From: Tridacna crocea
Lineage: Eukaryota; Mollusca; Bivalvia; Cardiida; Cardiidae
Direction of reading: 5' to 3'
Assembly (NCBI GenBank): GCA_943736015.1
Contig: OX031060.1
Span: forward strand, 4,546,001-4,610,000
DNA length: 64,000 bases
Part shown: positions 32,539 to 43,632 of the stretch, in pieces
Layout: the number at the start of each line of letters is the position of its first letter
How positions within the stretch are numbered: the stretch's first letter is position 1
Notes under the pieces: model-generated
Databases searched by the model: none
What the model saw: the letters and a program-made list of their open reading frames with translations, nothing else
What the model was told of the DNA's origin: nothing
Program-made: the position numbers and the translations under genes

Positions 32539-34762
32539 TCCGTGAAGTTGGCTCAGCGTTCAGTAACCGACATTCAGCTCAACACCAATCTTGTTGAGCC
32601 AGCTCGAAATTCCAGCTTAACAGTAAGCTCAACAGCAAACTTACTAGATCCATGTCCTTTGAGCCAGCTCGACATTCCTGCTCAACCGCCAGCTCAACAG
32701 TAAAAAGACTTATCCATATGTTTCGTTCACTGTCCCCTGAGCCAGCTCGACATTCCAGCTCAGACACCAGCTCAACAGAGAAAATACATTTATATGTCAA
32801 AATCAAAGTCCTTTGAGCCAGCTCGACATTCCACCTCAACCATCAGTTCAAGAGCAAAATTATATATAAATATGTCAAAATCAAAGTCCGTTCAGCCAGC
32901 TCGACGTTCCAGCTCAACAGCTAGCCCAACAGTAAAAGTACTTATACATATGTTTCGATCAATGTCCACTGAGCCAGCTCGACATTCCAACTCAACAGCA
33001 AAAAATGCATATATATGTCAAAATCAAAGTCCATGGAGCCAGCTCGACGTTCCAGCTCGACCGCCAGCTCAACAGTAAAAATACTTATAAATTTGTTTCA
33101 ATTAATGTCCGTAGAGCCAGCTCGACATTCCAGCTCAACGGCCAGCTCAACAATATATTTTTACTGTTGAGTTGGCTGTTTAGCTGTAATGTAGAAGGAC
33201 ATTGATTGAAACATATGTATAAGTATTTTTACTGTTGAGCTGGCGGTTAAGCTGGAATGTCGAGCTGGCTCAACGGACTTTGATTTTGACACATATATCT
33301 ATTTTTGCTGTTAAGCTGGCTGTTGGACTGGAAAGTCGTGCTGGCTCACCGGACATTGATCGAAACATATGTACAAGTATTTTTATTGTTGAGCTGGTTG
33401 TTGAGCTGGAATGTCGAGCTGTCTAAACGGACATTGATCGAAACATATGTACAAATATTTTAACTGTTGAGCTGGTGGTTGAGGTGGAATGTCGAGCTGG
33501 CTAAACTGGCATTGATCAAAACATATGTATTTAGTATTTTTGCTGTTGAGCTGGCGGTTGAGCTGGAATGTCGAGCTGTCTCAACGGACTTTGAATTTGA
33601 CAAATATCTATTTTTGCTGTTGAGCTGGAATGTCGAGCTGGCTCAAGAAACTTTGATTTTTACATATATAATATGTATTTTTATTGTTGAGCTGGAGGTT
33701 GAGCTGGAATGTCGAGCTGGCTCAACAGACATTGACCGAAATATATGTATAAGTACATGTATTTTTATTGTTGAGCATGCTGTTGAGCTGGAATGTCGAG
33801 CTGGCTTAACAAACTTTAATTTCTACATATATAATATGTATTTTTGTTGTTTAGCTGGCCGTTGAGCTGGAATGTCGAGTGGAATCAACGGACATTGATC
33901 GAAACATATGTATAAGTATTTTTAGTGTTGAGGTAGCGTTTCAGCTGGAATGTCGAGCTGGCTCAAAGGACTTTGATTTTGACATATATATGTCTTTTTG
34001 CTGTTAAGCTGGTTGTTGAGCTGGAATGTCGAGCTGGCTGAACTGACATTGATCGAAATATATGTATAAGAATTATCAATGTTGAGCTGGCTGTTGAGCT
34101 GGAATGTCGAGCGGAATCAACGGACATTGATCGAAACATGTGTATAAGTATTTTTACTGTTGAACTGGCGGTTGAGCTGGAATGTCGACCTGACTCAACG
34201 AGACATTGATCGAAACATATGTATAAATATTTTTATTGTTGAACTGGCGGTTGAGCTGGATTGTCGAGCTTGCTCAACGGACATTGATCGAAACACTTTT
34301 ATAAGTATTTTTACTGTTGAGCTGGTGGTTGAGCTGGAATATCAAGCTAGCTCAACCGACATGGATCTAGTATTTTTGTGTTGAGCTGGCCGTTGAGCTG
34401 GAATGTCGAGGTGGCTCAACGGACGTTGATCGACGCATATGTATAGGTGTTTTTACTGTTGAGCTGGCTGTTGAGCTAGAATGTCGAGCTGGCCCAAAGG
34501 ACTTTGATTTTGACATATATGTATATGTATTTTTGCTGTTGTACTGGAATGTCGAGCAGGCTCGACGGACACTGATTGAAACATGCATATAAATATTTTT
34601 ACTGTTGAGCTGGCGGTTCAGCTGGAATGTCGAGCTGGTTCAACGGACATGGATCTAGTATTTTGCTGTTGAGCTGGCCGTTGAGCTGGAATGTCGAGCT
34701 GGCTCAAAAAGGCTGGTGTTAAGCTGAATGTAGATTACTGAGCGTTGAGCCAACTTCACGGA
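32539..34762. mobile_element. 2.2 kb inverted minisatellite element with 49 bp terminal inverted repeats
   Basis: The ends 32539-32587 and 34714-34762 are inverted repeats with about 5 mismatches in 49 (outer part TCCGTGAAGTTGGCTCA). Between them are units of 70-80 bp: about eight in one orientation (GAGCCAGCTCGACATTCCAG, to about 33150), then about twenty in the other (CTGGAATGTCGAGCTGGCTC). Two linker types tend to alternate: one with GAAACATATGTATAAGTAT and TTACTG, one with TTTTGACATATATAT and TTGCTG. Many units have lengths divisible by 3, so long meaningless frames appear on both strands. No transposase is present. The unit recurs at 61907-62375. Confidence 0.9.
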
Positions 34763-35227
34763 CCCAAATTAGACAGTTCGTTAAAATTGATTTTTGCATC
34801 GGACTTCAAAAAACCCTTGACCTGTGCACGGCGCACAACATGCACATTTTGGAATTTAATTGTAATTAAGTTGCACAATTATAAAAAATTATTACAATGA
34901 TTTAATAAAATTCATAGGACACTTTTATAACTTTCAGAGGTTTTCATCATTTGTATTAGATTTTCCCACGATATGAAGCACTGGTTTGCAGAAATTCAGT
35001 GTATTATGAGCTTTTTTTTTTGTAGGCAAGGGTCCAGTTATACAACAGTAATATAAAATCATTAAAATTTTATCCCTCGTGCATCAGAATCGATCGGAGA
35101 TCTTTAGAAACTATCAGATACAGTATCCTGCCTCGGTGTCATCATAATTATCAATAAAACCCTTGACTCGATATTATACATGTTCTATTTGAACCATGCT
35201 CTGTGAAGAGGTGGGCTTAATCCACCT
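34763..35227. other. Spacer, nothing recognised
   Basis: No repeat or coding signal that I can name. Confidence 0.5.
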
Positions 35228-35293
35228 GCGAAAAGCATCGACCCAGGTCAGCCTGCGCAGTCCGCGCAGGCTGACCTGGGCCGAAACTTTTCA
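35228..35293. repeat. Family F palindrome
   Basis: GCGAAAAGCATCGACCCAGG and mirror CCTGGGCCGAAACTTTTCAC, centre CAGCCTGCGCAGTCCGCGCA. Confidence 0.85.
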
Positions 35294-35351
35294 CTTTTTG
35301 TAAATTTTCCGTATGTCCAAGGATCAGACTAGCTCATGATTAAGTCGGTTG

Positions 35352-35786
35352 TTAAGGTAAGACCTGTGTAATGCACTTCTGGTGAACATGGGGCAAAAAT
35401 TTTAATTGGTTGATAAATAAGGATAAATAAGGATTTATGCAGAAATAATATTTTTGCACACTTCTATCGGATCAGAAATTCCGTTTATGTCTATCTTGAA
35501 ATTATTTTTTGATACTTTTGTTAGTTTTCTGAAAAGGAAGGTAATTTTTATCTCTTTTTAGAATTGAGAATATAGAGGTTTTAGATTGATAATTCAAAGA
35601 AGGAAAAAATGGAAAAAATGGAAAAAATGAACCGGTGAAAGTAGTATGATAATTCAAAGAAGGAAAAAATGGAAAAAATGAATCGGTGAAAGTAGTTCAA
35701 TAATACTCATTTTCAATTATAGCTAATTTTGCAGGATAATATTTAAGTGGAAATAGCTGTTTTCCATTACACAGGGCTTACCTTAA
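35352..35786. mobile_element. Family D element, copy 2
   Basis: TTAA duplications and the same ends as copy 1, one mismatch at the right (CAGGGCTTACC). It is longer (435 bp) because a roughly 55 bp segment with AATTCAAAGAAGGAAAAAAT and CGGTGAAAGTAGT is duplicated. Confidence 0.92.
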
Positions 35787-35964
35787 AAATTTTGATATCG
35801 TGGAACCATAACTATGTGATGACGTGCGTGGTACTGTGCATCACGGATATGTATTAAGCCCCCTTTTGCCAGAGCTTGGCCCATTTTATTAACGCTTTTT
35901 ATGAAGGATATTGCAGGACAATGGTCCCTTTAGAAGTTCGTGTATAGAATCTCTATATACAAGA

Positions 35965-36225
35965 CGTCAAGTCCGGTAGCACAGCTAGTAGTGTAGGAAA
36001 TGGGACTAAAGGGTTGCAGGCTCGAATCCCCGGCTCGACCATTTTTTTAGGAGGATTGATGATAATCATTATGACAAGATTTCATTCCTCTTTCATCGCT
36101 GATCGTTGTTTCGGCAATGTTTAAATGTAGAAAAACAGCCAGCGATTTGGGTAGAATATTTTTGCAACTTATAAAAGAAACCCTAGAAAAGCATGCTTAG
36201 ATGCACTGGCCGACGTGATAGTTGT
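35965..36225 (+). mobile_element. tRNA-derived SINE
   Basis: Head GTCCGGTAGCACAGCTAGTA, box B GGGTTGCAGGCTCGAATCCC, body ATTGATGATAATCATTATGA and GAAAAGCATGCTTAGATGCA. The tail is cut by following repeats. Confidence 0.8.
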
Positions 36226-36305
36226 TCCCGCGCACCAGTTATCTGCGCGTGCCCCACAACCTGATGGAAATATGATGTAAGTTACCTTACATTTCTCGCG
36301 CCTTG

Positions 36306-36545
36306 ACGTATATGATGTCCATCTTGAAATAATTTGAGAATATTTTTGTTAGTTTTCAGAAAAGGGAGGTAATAATTATCTCCCTTTGTAATGAGTATAG
36401 AGTGTCCCTAGATTCATAAGTGAAAATTATAAAAAGGAAGACATCGAAAAACATGGCACGGTCAAAGTAGCACAATAATAATCATTTTCAATCATAGCAA
36501 CCTTTTTAGTATAATATTACAGTGAAAAAAACTGTTTTCCATTAG
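36306..36545. mobile_element. Family D fragment, copy 3, 5' truncated
   Basis: GATGTCCATCTTGAAAT, AGAAAAGGGAGGTAATAATT and CTGTTTTCCATTA align with the right three quarters of family D. The left end is missing. Confidence 0.75.
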
Positions 36546-36605
36546 AATGGCACTTCCCAAGTCTGAGGTCGACTTGTCCTGTGAAATACAGAAAATTGAC
36601 CAATA

Positions 36606-36672
36606 GCGAAAAGTTTCGGCCCAGGTCAGCCTGCGCAGTCCGCGCAGGCTGACCTGGGTCGATACTTTTCGC
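36606..36672. repeat. Family F palindrome
   Basis: GCGAAAAGTTTCGGCCCAGG and mirror CCTGGGTCGATACTTTTCGC. Then GATGCATTAGGCCCCCTTTT, the usual family F flank. Confidence 0.85.
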
Positions 36673-36916
36673 AGATGCATTAGGCCCCCTTTTGCCAGAG
36701 CAAGGCTCATAATATACATGACCATTACCACAGCTATTTGAATAGTGTGAAACGATTATATTGTTTGTTTAATTGGTCATTTGTGTATGTCTCTCACAAA
36801 AGAATTTTTTTAAATATTTGAGGTCATGACGATCTGAGTATATCACTGGCGTTTTTACTTAGAGCTAAGTGCCTTAAATGTAGGCCTACTAAAGCATGAA
36901 ATTATCCATTGGTTGT
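36673..36916. other. Spacer, nothing recognised
   Basis: No gene or repeat beyond the family F flank. Confidence 0.4.
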
Positions 36917-37105
36917 TTAACCTATTACCAAACAATCCCGTTTTTTGACAACCCTTTCAAGGATTTTTTATCTAACTATTGCGAATGTACGTTTGGGGAA
37001 AATATCTCCTTATTGGCCAGTGAAGATCAAAGATCAGACAGCCTGATCTTGATCTACAGTGTCCGCCTAAAGTCCTGAAGTCGCGCTCAGAAGCCTAGAG
37101 CTAAA
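36917..37105. mobile_element. Chimera of family A end and family B palindrome
   Basis: TTAACCTATTACCAAACAAT (family A right end) runs directly into CTCCTTATTGGCCAGTGAAG and a shortened GATCAGACAGCCTGATC palindrome of family B. Both source elements are incomplete. The remainder to 37570 has no recognisable feature. Confidence 0.6.
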
Positions 37106-37957
37106 CAAATGTCAAAATTTGGTTACTCGCCCCAAATGACAGAATATGCAGACGCCGGTCAGATGATTGAATTCGCCTTTGTCTTCCAAACAATGTCTTC
37201 AAAGATCTTCTTCCTCCGAGGTGAAGAGGAAAACAATAAGGTAATTGTTAAGCTTCTGCTACCGATGCGACGATTTTCTAGTTTGAATAAATTCATCTGT
37301 ATCATGTACCAAGAGTTTCGAATGTGACACCGTATCACGTTAGTGTCTGGAAGCAAAGAATATCTTTATCATCGATTAAGCAACACTATACAGATTGGAC
37401 AGCATGTATCGTGTATCCAGAAATACAGATGTGACACAATATGTGTGCCCGTAAGACTAGAATGTCCTTATCAACGGTTAAGCAACACCAAACAGATTTG
37501 GCAGCATGTATAGTATACCTAAAAGCACCGATGGTATGACATATGGGTGTTCGCAAGCCTAGAACATCTCTAAAGCCCCCGTCAGACCAAACTTGTTTTC
37601 AGAACGTCTTCCCCCGTTCATACATAATCGAAAAACGGGTTTCGGTCAAGGTACAAGGTGTTATTTTGGCCTGAATACGTCCAATTTCAAGTACGTTGTC
37701 ACTTCGTCTAGATACGAAACGTCATAGCGTCCAGTCCACTCGCCCATCGCAAAATGATGATGGAACCAATGAAAAGCCAGCATTCGGCCAGCGGTAAAGC
37801 GAGGGAAATTCAATTAAATGTCCCAGGGGTCGATGAAGCGTAGTAAATAGGGAGACCCCGGGGTATTGAGGATGGTCTAGTTACAGGATGGGATGGACGC
37901 AAAAAAAGTTGAGCAGGCTCAAAGTTCTGTAGCACACTTCCCGCCCTAACTCGTCCA

Positions 37958-38187
37958 TTAAACCTTTACCACACGAGAAAATTTTAGACTGGTCCAAATT
38001 GAAAGCATTTGCAGACAACAAAATAAAGGTGATTAAAGAATAGAAATTTGTTGTGGGAAGGGAAGAAAACACTCTGGGAAAAGGAGAAAATGCTGGTTAC
38101 CAGCATTTTCTCCTTTTCCTATAGTGTTTTCAAAAGGCTTCTTTCTCAGGGGCGTCAAAACTAGGGATTGTGTGGTAATGGGTTTAA
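37958..38187. mobile_element. Family A MITE, complete
   Basis: TTAAACCTTTACCACACGAG to GTGTGGTAATGGGTTTAA. The palindrome has an outer ACACTCTGGG/CCTATAGTGT difference. Confidence 0.88.
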
Positions 38188-38319
38188 GTCGTAACCAGAT
38201 TGTAAAAAGTTGGTAATACTTCCACTTCGTCCTAATGCCGTTTTGGTCTGTTCGGCAAAAACTTTGGGAAGGGAGTGAGAACGAGTTTGGTGTGACGGAG
38301 GAATATCAATGGTTAGCAC

Positions 38320-38501
38320 ATTGCAACACCACAAGAGTCACCCAAGGTCAAAGAATTTGCAGAGGTCTTCATCGATGGTGGCTAAAATACCGGTAATGCT
38401 TTTTGCGCTAAAGAAAGCATTCTCCCATTTTCTCAGCAAAATTTTCAAAAGCTATCTTGCTCAATGTTATTAAAACTTGGGATTGTGTGGTAAAGGGTTA
38501 A
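38320..38501. mobile_element. Diverged family A copy
   Basis: The right end GGGATTGTGTGGTAAAGGG and TTAA are clear, with a decayed hairpin (AAAGCATTCTCCCATTTTCT). Confidence 0.6.
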
Positions 38502-38839
38502 AAAGCACTGGACAGGTTTGCCCGCCCAAGCATCAGTCAAGAGCTCTTGAGAAAAATGTCAATGGTGCGACACGGAAAAATTTCAATTTTGTCACGACTC
38601 GCAATGTCCTATAGATCTGTTATTTCTTTATGAACAAGTCCGGTGAATATAAACGTTTTTTCTTTTACAGGCGTTATGTCAATATTTGAATTTTTATTGT
38701 AATTAGGACTTCTTTTATAAAGAGAAAAAAAATGAGTTTCCCATTACCATCATATGCAGTATTTTTGTACTCGTCTTGTTTTAAAAGCATTTTTGACCAA
38801 AAAAAGAAGTTAAAAAAATGTCTGAATTTCATAATGAAA

Positions 38840-38914
38840 TATGAAGACAATTGTGACAAAAGAAGAAATTGCTCTGACAGCAATTTCTCCTTTTTTCACA
38901 ATGTCTTCATATAG
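38840..38914. repeat. Family A-like hairpin with altered arms
   Basis: ATATGAAGACAATTGTGACA at left is mirrored by CACAATGTCTTCATAT at right. The GAAGAC/GTCTTC pair differs from the family consensus GAAAAC/GTTTTC on both arms. Confidence 0.75.
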
Positions 38915-39414
38915 TTACCTTCACAGTGGATAAACTGTTTGTTGCCTATTTTTTTTGCCTATATATTGGACAGGGTGAAAAATACTTGCTCGTAATATAT
39001 GACTATATGACACAAAAATGTCCGGTTTCACTGCGAAATGACATGGATTACCCCAGGTAAATTTTCTTTAAGGATATAAAGAAAACCCGTAATCTACGGG
39101 ATAACTGAACACATCAGGTGAACAGTAATAATTACTCCACAGGTGAGCAATGTATGATTTTTGAAATGCAGTGTTTTATTTTTACATAATAAATACAGTA
39201 ATAGGTGAAAACGTGAAATTGGGCTTTGTAGTGGAGATACACGCTATCAGTAACATGGGTTCCAACATTATGTGTTTCTTTAAGTCAGTTTTCAACAATG
39301 TGTGTCTCCCCCTCTTTCTTGCTCACATTCAGTCATTTAGACTTCAACAGTCTGTCAATTTGAACACACACTCTCTAATTTTGTCTTCTTTTTGTTCTTT
39401 TTCTTTTTGTGTTG

Positions 39415-39788
39415 ATCTTTTTCTTCTTCTTCTTCGTCTTCTTCTTCTTCTACTTGCTTCTCTTTCTTCCCCTCTCTCTCCCTCTTTTCCTCTCCTTCTC
39501 CCTCTTACCCTTCTCTCTCTGTCTCTTTCTTTGTCTCTCTCTCCATCTTTTCCTCTCCTTCTCCCTCTTACCCTTCTCTCTCTGTCTCTTTCTTTGTCTC
39601 TCTCTTTCTGTCTTACTCTGTATCTCTTACACCACCTGTCTGTCTTTCTGTCAGTCCGTCTGCCCTCCGTCCGTCGGTCCGTCGGTCCGTCCATCAATCC
39701 GTCCGTCAATCCGTCTGTCCGTCCGTCTGTCAGTTCGTCCGTCCTTCCGCCCCTCCGCCCGTCCGTCCATCCGTCCGCCCGCCCGTTC

Positions 39789-39851
<63 letters not shown>

Positions 39852-39855
39852 TATC
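39415..39855. repeat. Pyrimidine-rich simple sequence with a 63 bp duplication
   Basis: TTC-, TC- and CCGT-rich sequence. TCTTTTCCTCTCCTTCTC starts at 39483 and again at 39546, followed by matching sequence. (CCGT)n-like units fill 39650-39785. The long leucine/serine-rich frames on both strands are by-products. Confidence 0.9.
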
Positions 39856-40103
39856 ATTTAAAATTAACAATAATGCTTTTTCGCAGATGCATTAAGCCCC
39901 CTATTCACAAATCATGGCTGAAATATAAATAAAATAACACAATGTCCATTAGCATGTATAGTCGATAAAAGTCTTTATACTGTACCGGTATTCAACTGAA
40001 TACAAAAAATAAATACAGTCTGGGGCTTGGTTTTTTACTTTGTGTTTCAGCTATAAATTACAAATCGAGATTTGATAAATCTTTTATCACACTCTTATGT
40101 ATT

Positions 40104-40337
40104 TATCCCATTACCACACAATCCCTACTTTTGACGACCCTGAGAAGGAAGCCCTTTAGAAAACATTGTGGGAAAAGGAGAAAATGCTGGTAACCAGCAT
40201 TTTCTCCTTTTCCCACAATGTTTTCTACCCAGATTTTAAAAACAAATTTCAGATGATTTTGAGTACTTTTATTTTATCGTCTGCAAATGCTTTCGATTTA
40301 GACAAACCTAAAGTTTTGTCGTTTGGTTATGAATTAA
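40104..40337. mobile_element. Family A MITE with a perfect 71 bp palindrome
   Basis: CCCATTACCACACAATCCCT to GTTTGGTTATGAATTAA. The palindrome 40157-40227 has two perfect 35-base arms around one A. Confidence 0.9.
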
Positions 40338-40341
40338 ATGC

Positions 40342-40640
40342 CGAGCCCCGGTAGTTTAGTCGGTAACGTGCAGTACTTGAAGACAAGCGGTCGTGGGTTT
40401 GACCCCTGGCTCGGTCAACTTCTTTCCGAGGATTGATGACAGTCATTGCAACAGGATTCATTCCTCCCTCACTGCTGACTAGTGTTTCGATGTGGGCTAT
40501 GTGGGAAAGTAGCTATCGGCTTGCAAAGAAAATTGTGTGAAGTACTGGTAAAACGAGTCTCCAGGAAAGCATGGGTAGGTGCACTGGCCGCCGCAATATA
40601 ATTACAATAATGTTGAAAATGGCGTTTAACAGCATATACA
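40342..40640 (+). mobile_element. tRNA-derived SINE, best-preserved plus-strand copy
   Basis: Pol III box A-like TAGTTTAGTCGGTAACG and box B-like GGTCGTGGGTTTGACCCC lie about 35 bp apart. Then the body CGAGGATTGATGACAGTCAT, CAGGAAAGCATGGGTAGGTG and the tail AATGGCGTTTAACAGCATAT with CAATCAATC. Confidence 0.9.
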
Positions 40641-40649
40641 ATCAATCAA

Positions 40650-40815
40650 CCTTTTTTAAAACATTGGGGAAAAAAGGAGAAAATGCTGGTAACCAGCATT
40701 TTCTCCTTTTCCCACAATGTTTTCTAGCCTTCCCAAATCAAGTTTTAATTTTTGAGTCACCTTTATTTTGTCGTCTGCAAATGCTTCCACTTTGGATCAG
40801 TCTAAAATCTTGTTT
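40650..40815. mobile_element. Family A MITE, one end missing
   Basis: Palindrome core and right half (TTTATTTTGTCGTCTGCAAA, GGATCAGTCTAAAAT) are present. The left end is lost at the SINE tail. Confidence 0.75.
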
Positions 40816-40829
40816 AGTAAGGAGTCGGG

Positions 40830-41008
40830 TGATTTTCAAGGAAACGGTAATTGAACAGATTTTGAGCATAACAGTTTTTTTTCCTTTTTCTACAATGTTT
40901 TTTACCCAAGCAAGGAGAACTTTTGCTCTCTATGCTATCTTTAGATTGTCGTCTGCAAGCGCTTTCTATTCTGAAAAATCTAAAATTTTTCTCGTTTGGT
41001 AAAGAGTG
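40830..41008. mobile_element. Diverged family A half copy
   Basis: TTCCTTTTTCTACAATGTTT, GTCGTCTGCAAGCGCTTTCT and TCTCGTTTGGTAAAGAG follow directly on the preceding copy. Confidence 0.6.
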
Positions 41009-41452
41009 AAAGTGCTCGATACTAGTTAATGAAATCGACTTGCTCAATCGGGGGGAAAAAAAACAGACCAGACCATTGCAGTGTAAGGGATGTCTTTGCC
41101 TGAATATTCCTCTAGATATCAGACAGTCACGATAAACCCAAGATCAAAATGCATCTTCAATGTGGTCTGATTTTGATCTATAAAGGCCAGAAAAGTTTCA
41201 TTTGAAAACTGTTGTCATTAAAAGTCTTGAATATCACAGTTCGAGACGGTCCTACTTTTTTTGGCGAAGATATATTTTTTCGTCAGTGAAGCGTTTCACA
41301 CTTTCGGTTCAACACTGAAATAACAACAGGTTGAAGTTCTAGCTTAAAAAACCGGAACTTGTCACGCGGGTAAAGGTCAAAGCAGGGATCTTATATACGA
41401 TCCCTGGTCAAAGGAAGGGTCATCAAATGGTATTAACCGAGATAAAACTGGA
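41009..41452. other. Mostly unrecognised, one weak family B trace
   Basis: CAAGATCAAAATGCATCTTC and GTGGTCTGATTTTGATCTAT near 41130-41182 look like a decayed family B palindrome. CCTGGTCAAAGG and AGCAGGGATC near 41385-41415 are unexplained. Confidence 0.4.
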
Positions 41453-41679
41453 TTAACCCTTTACCAAACAATCCCTGTTTTTATGACTCTGCAATATAAG
41501 CCTTTTAAAAACTTTGTGGGAAAAGAAGAAAATGCTGGTAACCAGCATTTTCTCCTTTTCCCACAATGTTTTCTAGCCTGCTGAAAACAAATTTCATTTT
41601 TGAGTTAACGTTTTTTTTGTCGTCAGTAAGCGTTTTCATTTTGAACCAGTCTAAAATTTTGTCGTTTGGTAAAGGGTTA
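41453..41679. mobile_element. Family A MITE, complete
   Basis: TTAACCCTTTACCAAACAAT to GTCGTTTGGTAAAGGGTTA, intact palindrome core. Confidence 0.9.
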
Positions 41680-41804
41680 GGCTGGTGATCTTGTTATTAA
41701 TTTACCCAGTCTTTAATCGTTTTTCCTCCATTAGACGAACATGTTACATATTTTTAGGTTTAATGATATTTTCCGGAAGTAGTTACAGGGTTATTTGACG
41801 TTGT

Positions 41805-41880
41805 GTGCGCATGTCAGATTCTTCGAAGATTCGACCTGTCAACTATTATGCATCAATGTACCGTACAGGATAAATATCAA
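41805..41880 (+). repeat. R6 repeat, 5' fragment
   Basis: GCGCATGTCAGATTCTTCGA and AGATTCGACCTGTCA match the start of R6 at 56545. Confidence 0.65.
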
Positions 41881-42087
41881 TGCGCGGTGTGTAAATTAAA
41901 ACGCGTTGCTAATATAGTAGGAATAGAGAAAATAGCTATAAACAGTACATTTTCGTAAATATGAAGCCTGTTCTACTCCAAATTTCTTAAATAATTAATC
42001 ATTTCAAAAGGGGAAAATAAAGTTACTGACACTATTGATTTACTGCACATCTTTGAATAAGTTTCTAAGTATAGACTTTCGGAAAAC

Positions 42088-42267
42088 CAGGACCTGTATT
42101 CACCAACCATTCTTAAGAACGTTCTTGGTTCTAATCTCCAGAAGTGTCTACATTTGTAAGTAACACAACTTCTGATTGGCTAAACCGAATGTTACTTACA
42201 CATTTGGAAAACTTTGGGGAATAAGGCTAAGAATATTCTTAAGAATGGTTGGTGAATACGTGCCCAG
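42088..42267. mobile_element. Family H foldback
   Basis: CTGTATTCACCAACCATTCT at left mirrors AGAATGGTTGGTGAATACG at right. GTAAGTAACACAACTTCTGA and ATGTTACTTAC make the inner arms around GATTGGCTAAACC. Confidence 0.88.
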
Positions 42268-42387
42268 GATTCCTACATTTTTTTATATATATAAACAAGA
42301 AGCGTCCTGGCTTATATAGAAGCTATTTCCCAAGCCTGTAGGGACTGTTTTAATAAATGACCGGTGCATAGGTTACAAGCAAGTTGA

Positions 42388-42480
42388 CCTTGGTAATCAA
42401 TGAATCATACCAAATAGCATTTTATTGAGTAAATGTCTATTTTATTTTGAATTTCAAAGTAATGGTTGCCATTTTGAAAA
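42388..42480 (+). repeat. R6 repeat, internal fragment
   Basis: AATCATACCAAATAGCATTT, TATTGAGTAAATGTC and TGAATTTCAAAGTAATGG resemble 53000-53070. Confidence 0.5.
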
Positions 42481-42493
42481 GCAGGCCGGTTCT

Positions 42494-42560
42494 TTGAAAA
42501 GCATCGACCCAGGTCAGCTTATGCATTCAGCACAGGCTGACCTGGGCCGAAACTTTTTGC
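42494..42560. repeat. Family F palindrome with decayed centre
   Basis: Arms TTGAAAAGCATCGACCCAGG and CCTGGGCCGAAACTTTTTGC. The CpG-rich centre has become CAGCTTATGCATTCAGCACA, as CpG decay might produce. Confidence 0.75.
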
Positions 42561-42664
42561 TATCAATTTTCTGCAAGTCAAAGGATCAGTCTACCTGAAG
42601 ATTCAGAAAGTTGTCAGACAAAATAAATTTTATGGATCCATGTTACGGTGATGACTTGCTTGCT

Positions 42665-42888
42665 TGACATGGTCACTCGAAGTAATGCGGAAAATGGCGT
42701 CTTTGATCAGCCAAAACGACACTTTCCTTTTTTATGTAATTTTCTGTCTTGCGCAAGTCTACTGTAGCACAAAAATCTAATGTAGTCGTAAAGTGCCGTC
42801 TCGGATTAGCCTGCGCGGACTGCGCAGGCTAATCCGAGACGGCACTTTACGCAAATGTCAGAATGCCCCTTTCCTCGTGTTGCAGGTC
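42665..42888. mobile_element. Family F element, second type copy
   Basis: The palindrome 42785-42853 (CGTAAAGTGCCGTCTCGGAT and mirror) is followed by GTCAGAATGCCCCTTTCC and GTGTTGCAGG, the same end as 11967-12211. The first palindrome of that element is reduced to a half here. Confidence 0.8.
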
Positions 42889-43274
42889 ATATGCCTTTCA
42901 TGTATTCATTGCCGAAGGACTTACGTATTTAAAAATGTAAACCTGTTGTTCTACCTGATTCGTGACAAGAAAAACACCTTTAATCACACCGTAACAGGAA
43001 GGAAACGATTGAGGGCACGGAAATGACCGTATTCAGTATCACAAGAAATTGTGATTATTTCATTGACAAAGTATGGCTTTCTGGCGCGAATATTTTCACC
43101 GCTCCTTTCCTTATAAAAATAGACTATGAGGACATCAAACATAATACGACCAAGTGCCCCAGGCCACGCTGGTTATCTTTGCTTAGAAATATCCGCTACT
43201 TATAAACAAAGATGTCGGTCACAATGTCTTTGAAACATGGCTGATACTAAACACATAAAACATAACATTAACTT
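42889..43274. other. Spacer, nothing recognised
   Basis: Short frames only, none with a recognised motif. Confidence 0.45.
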
Positions 43275-43345
43275 AACATTGATCATCATCATCATCATAA
43301 TCATCATCATCACGATCATCACCATGATCACCATCATCATCATCG
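43275..43345. repeat. (ATC)n microsatellite
   Basis: Interrupted CAT/ATC repeats. The isoleucine-rich frame here is an artefact. Confidence 0.9.
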
Positions 43346-43530
43346 TCATTATATTAAGCATTATCAACGTCATTATGAGCAGCAGCAGCATCGATAGAAG
43401 AAACGAAAACGAAACATGTCAACCTTTGTCACTCAAAGCTATTCTCTCTCACGATAGCACTATCGACATCATTATCCTCACAACCCAAAGTCAGTAAAAT
43501 TCGAATATATTTCCTTGTGCCATATTTGAA

Positions 43531-43565
43531 TTAACTTATTACCAAACGACAATATTTTAGGCTTA
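43531..43565. mobile_element. Family A left-end fragment
   Basis: TTAACTTATTACCAAACGAC and AATATTTTAGGCTT, then unrelated AT-rich sequence. Confidence 0.7.
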
Positions 43566-43632
43566 AAGATCTATTATTTCAAGATCGTTTATCATTTTCA
43601 TTATTATTACAATCATTACAATTATTATTATT

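Noticed and set aside
32401-34588. Open frames of 60-150 residues on both strands across the minisatellite
   Set aside because: They follow the repeat period (many units are multiples of three) and appear on both strands with repeated peptides such as ELECRAGS. No known motif or start context.
39171-39932. 253-residue plus-strand frame and overlapping frames on both strands
   Set aside because: Leucine/serine or arginine/glutamate runs encoded by TC-rich simple sequence.
40830-41008. A host protein on either strand (143- and 77-residue frames)
   Set aside because: The frames translate family A MITE sequence; the same peptides (for example NQHFLLFPQCF) recur at other copies.
43237-43497. 86-residue membrane peptide with an isoleucine run
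   Set aside because: Produced by the (ATC)n microsatellite.
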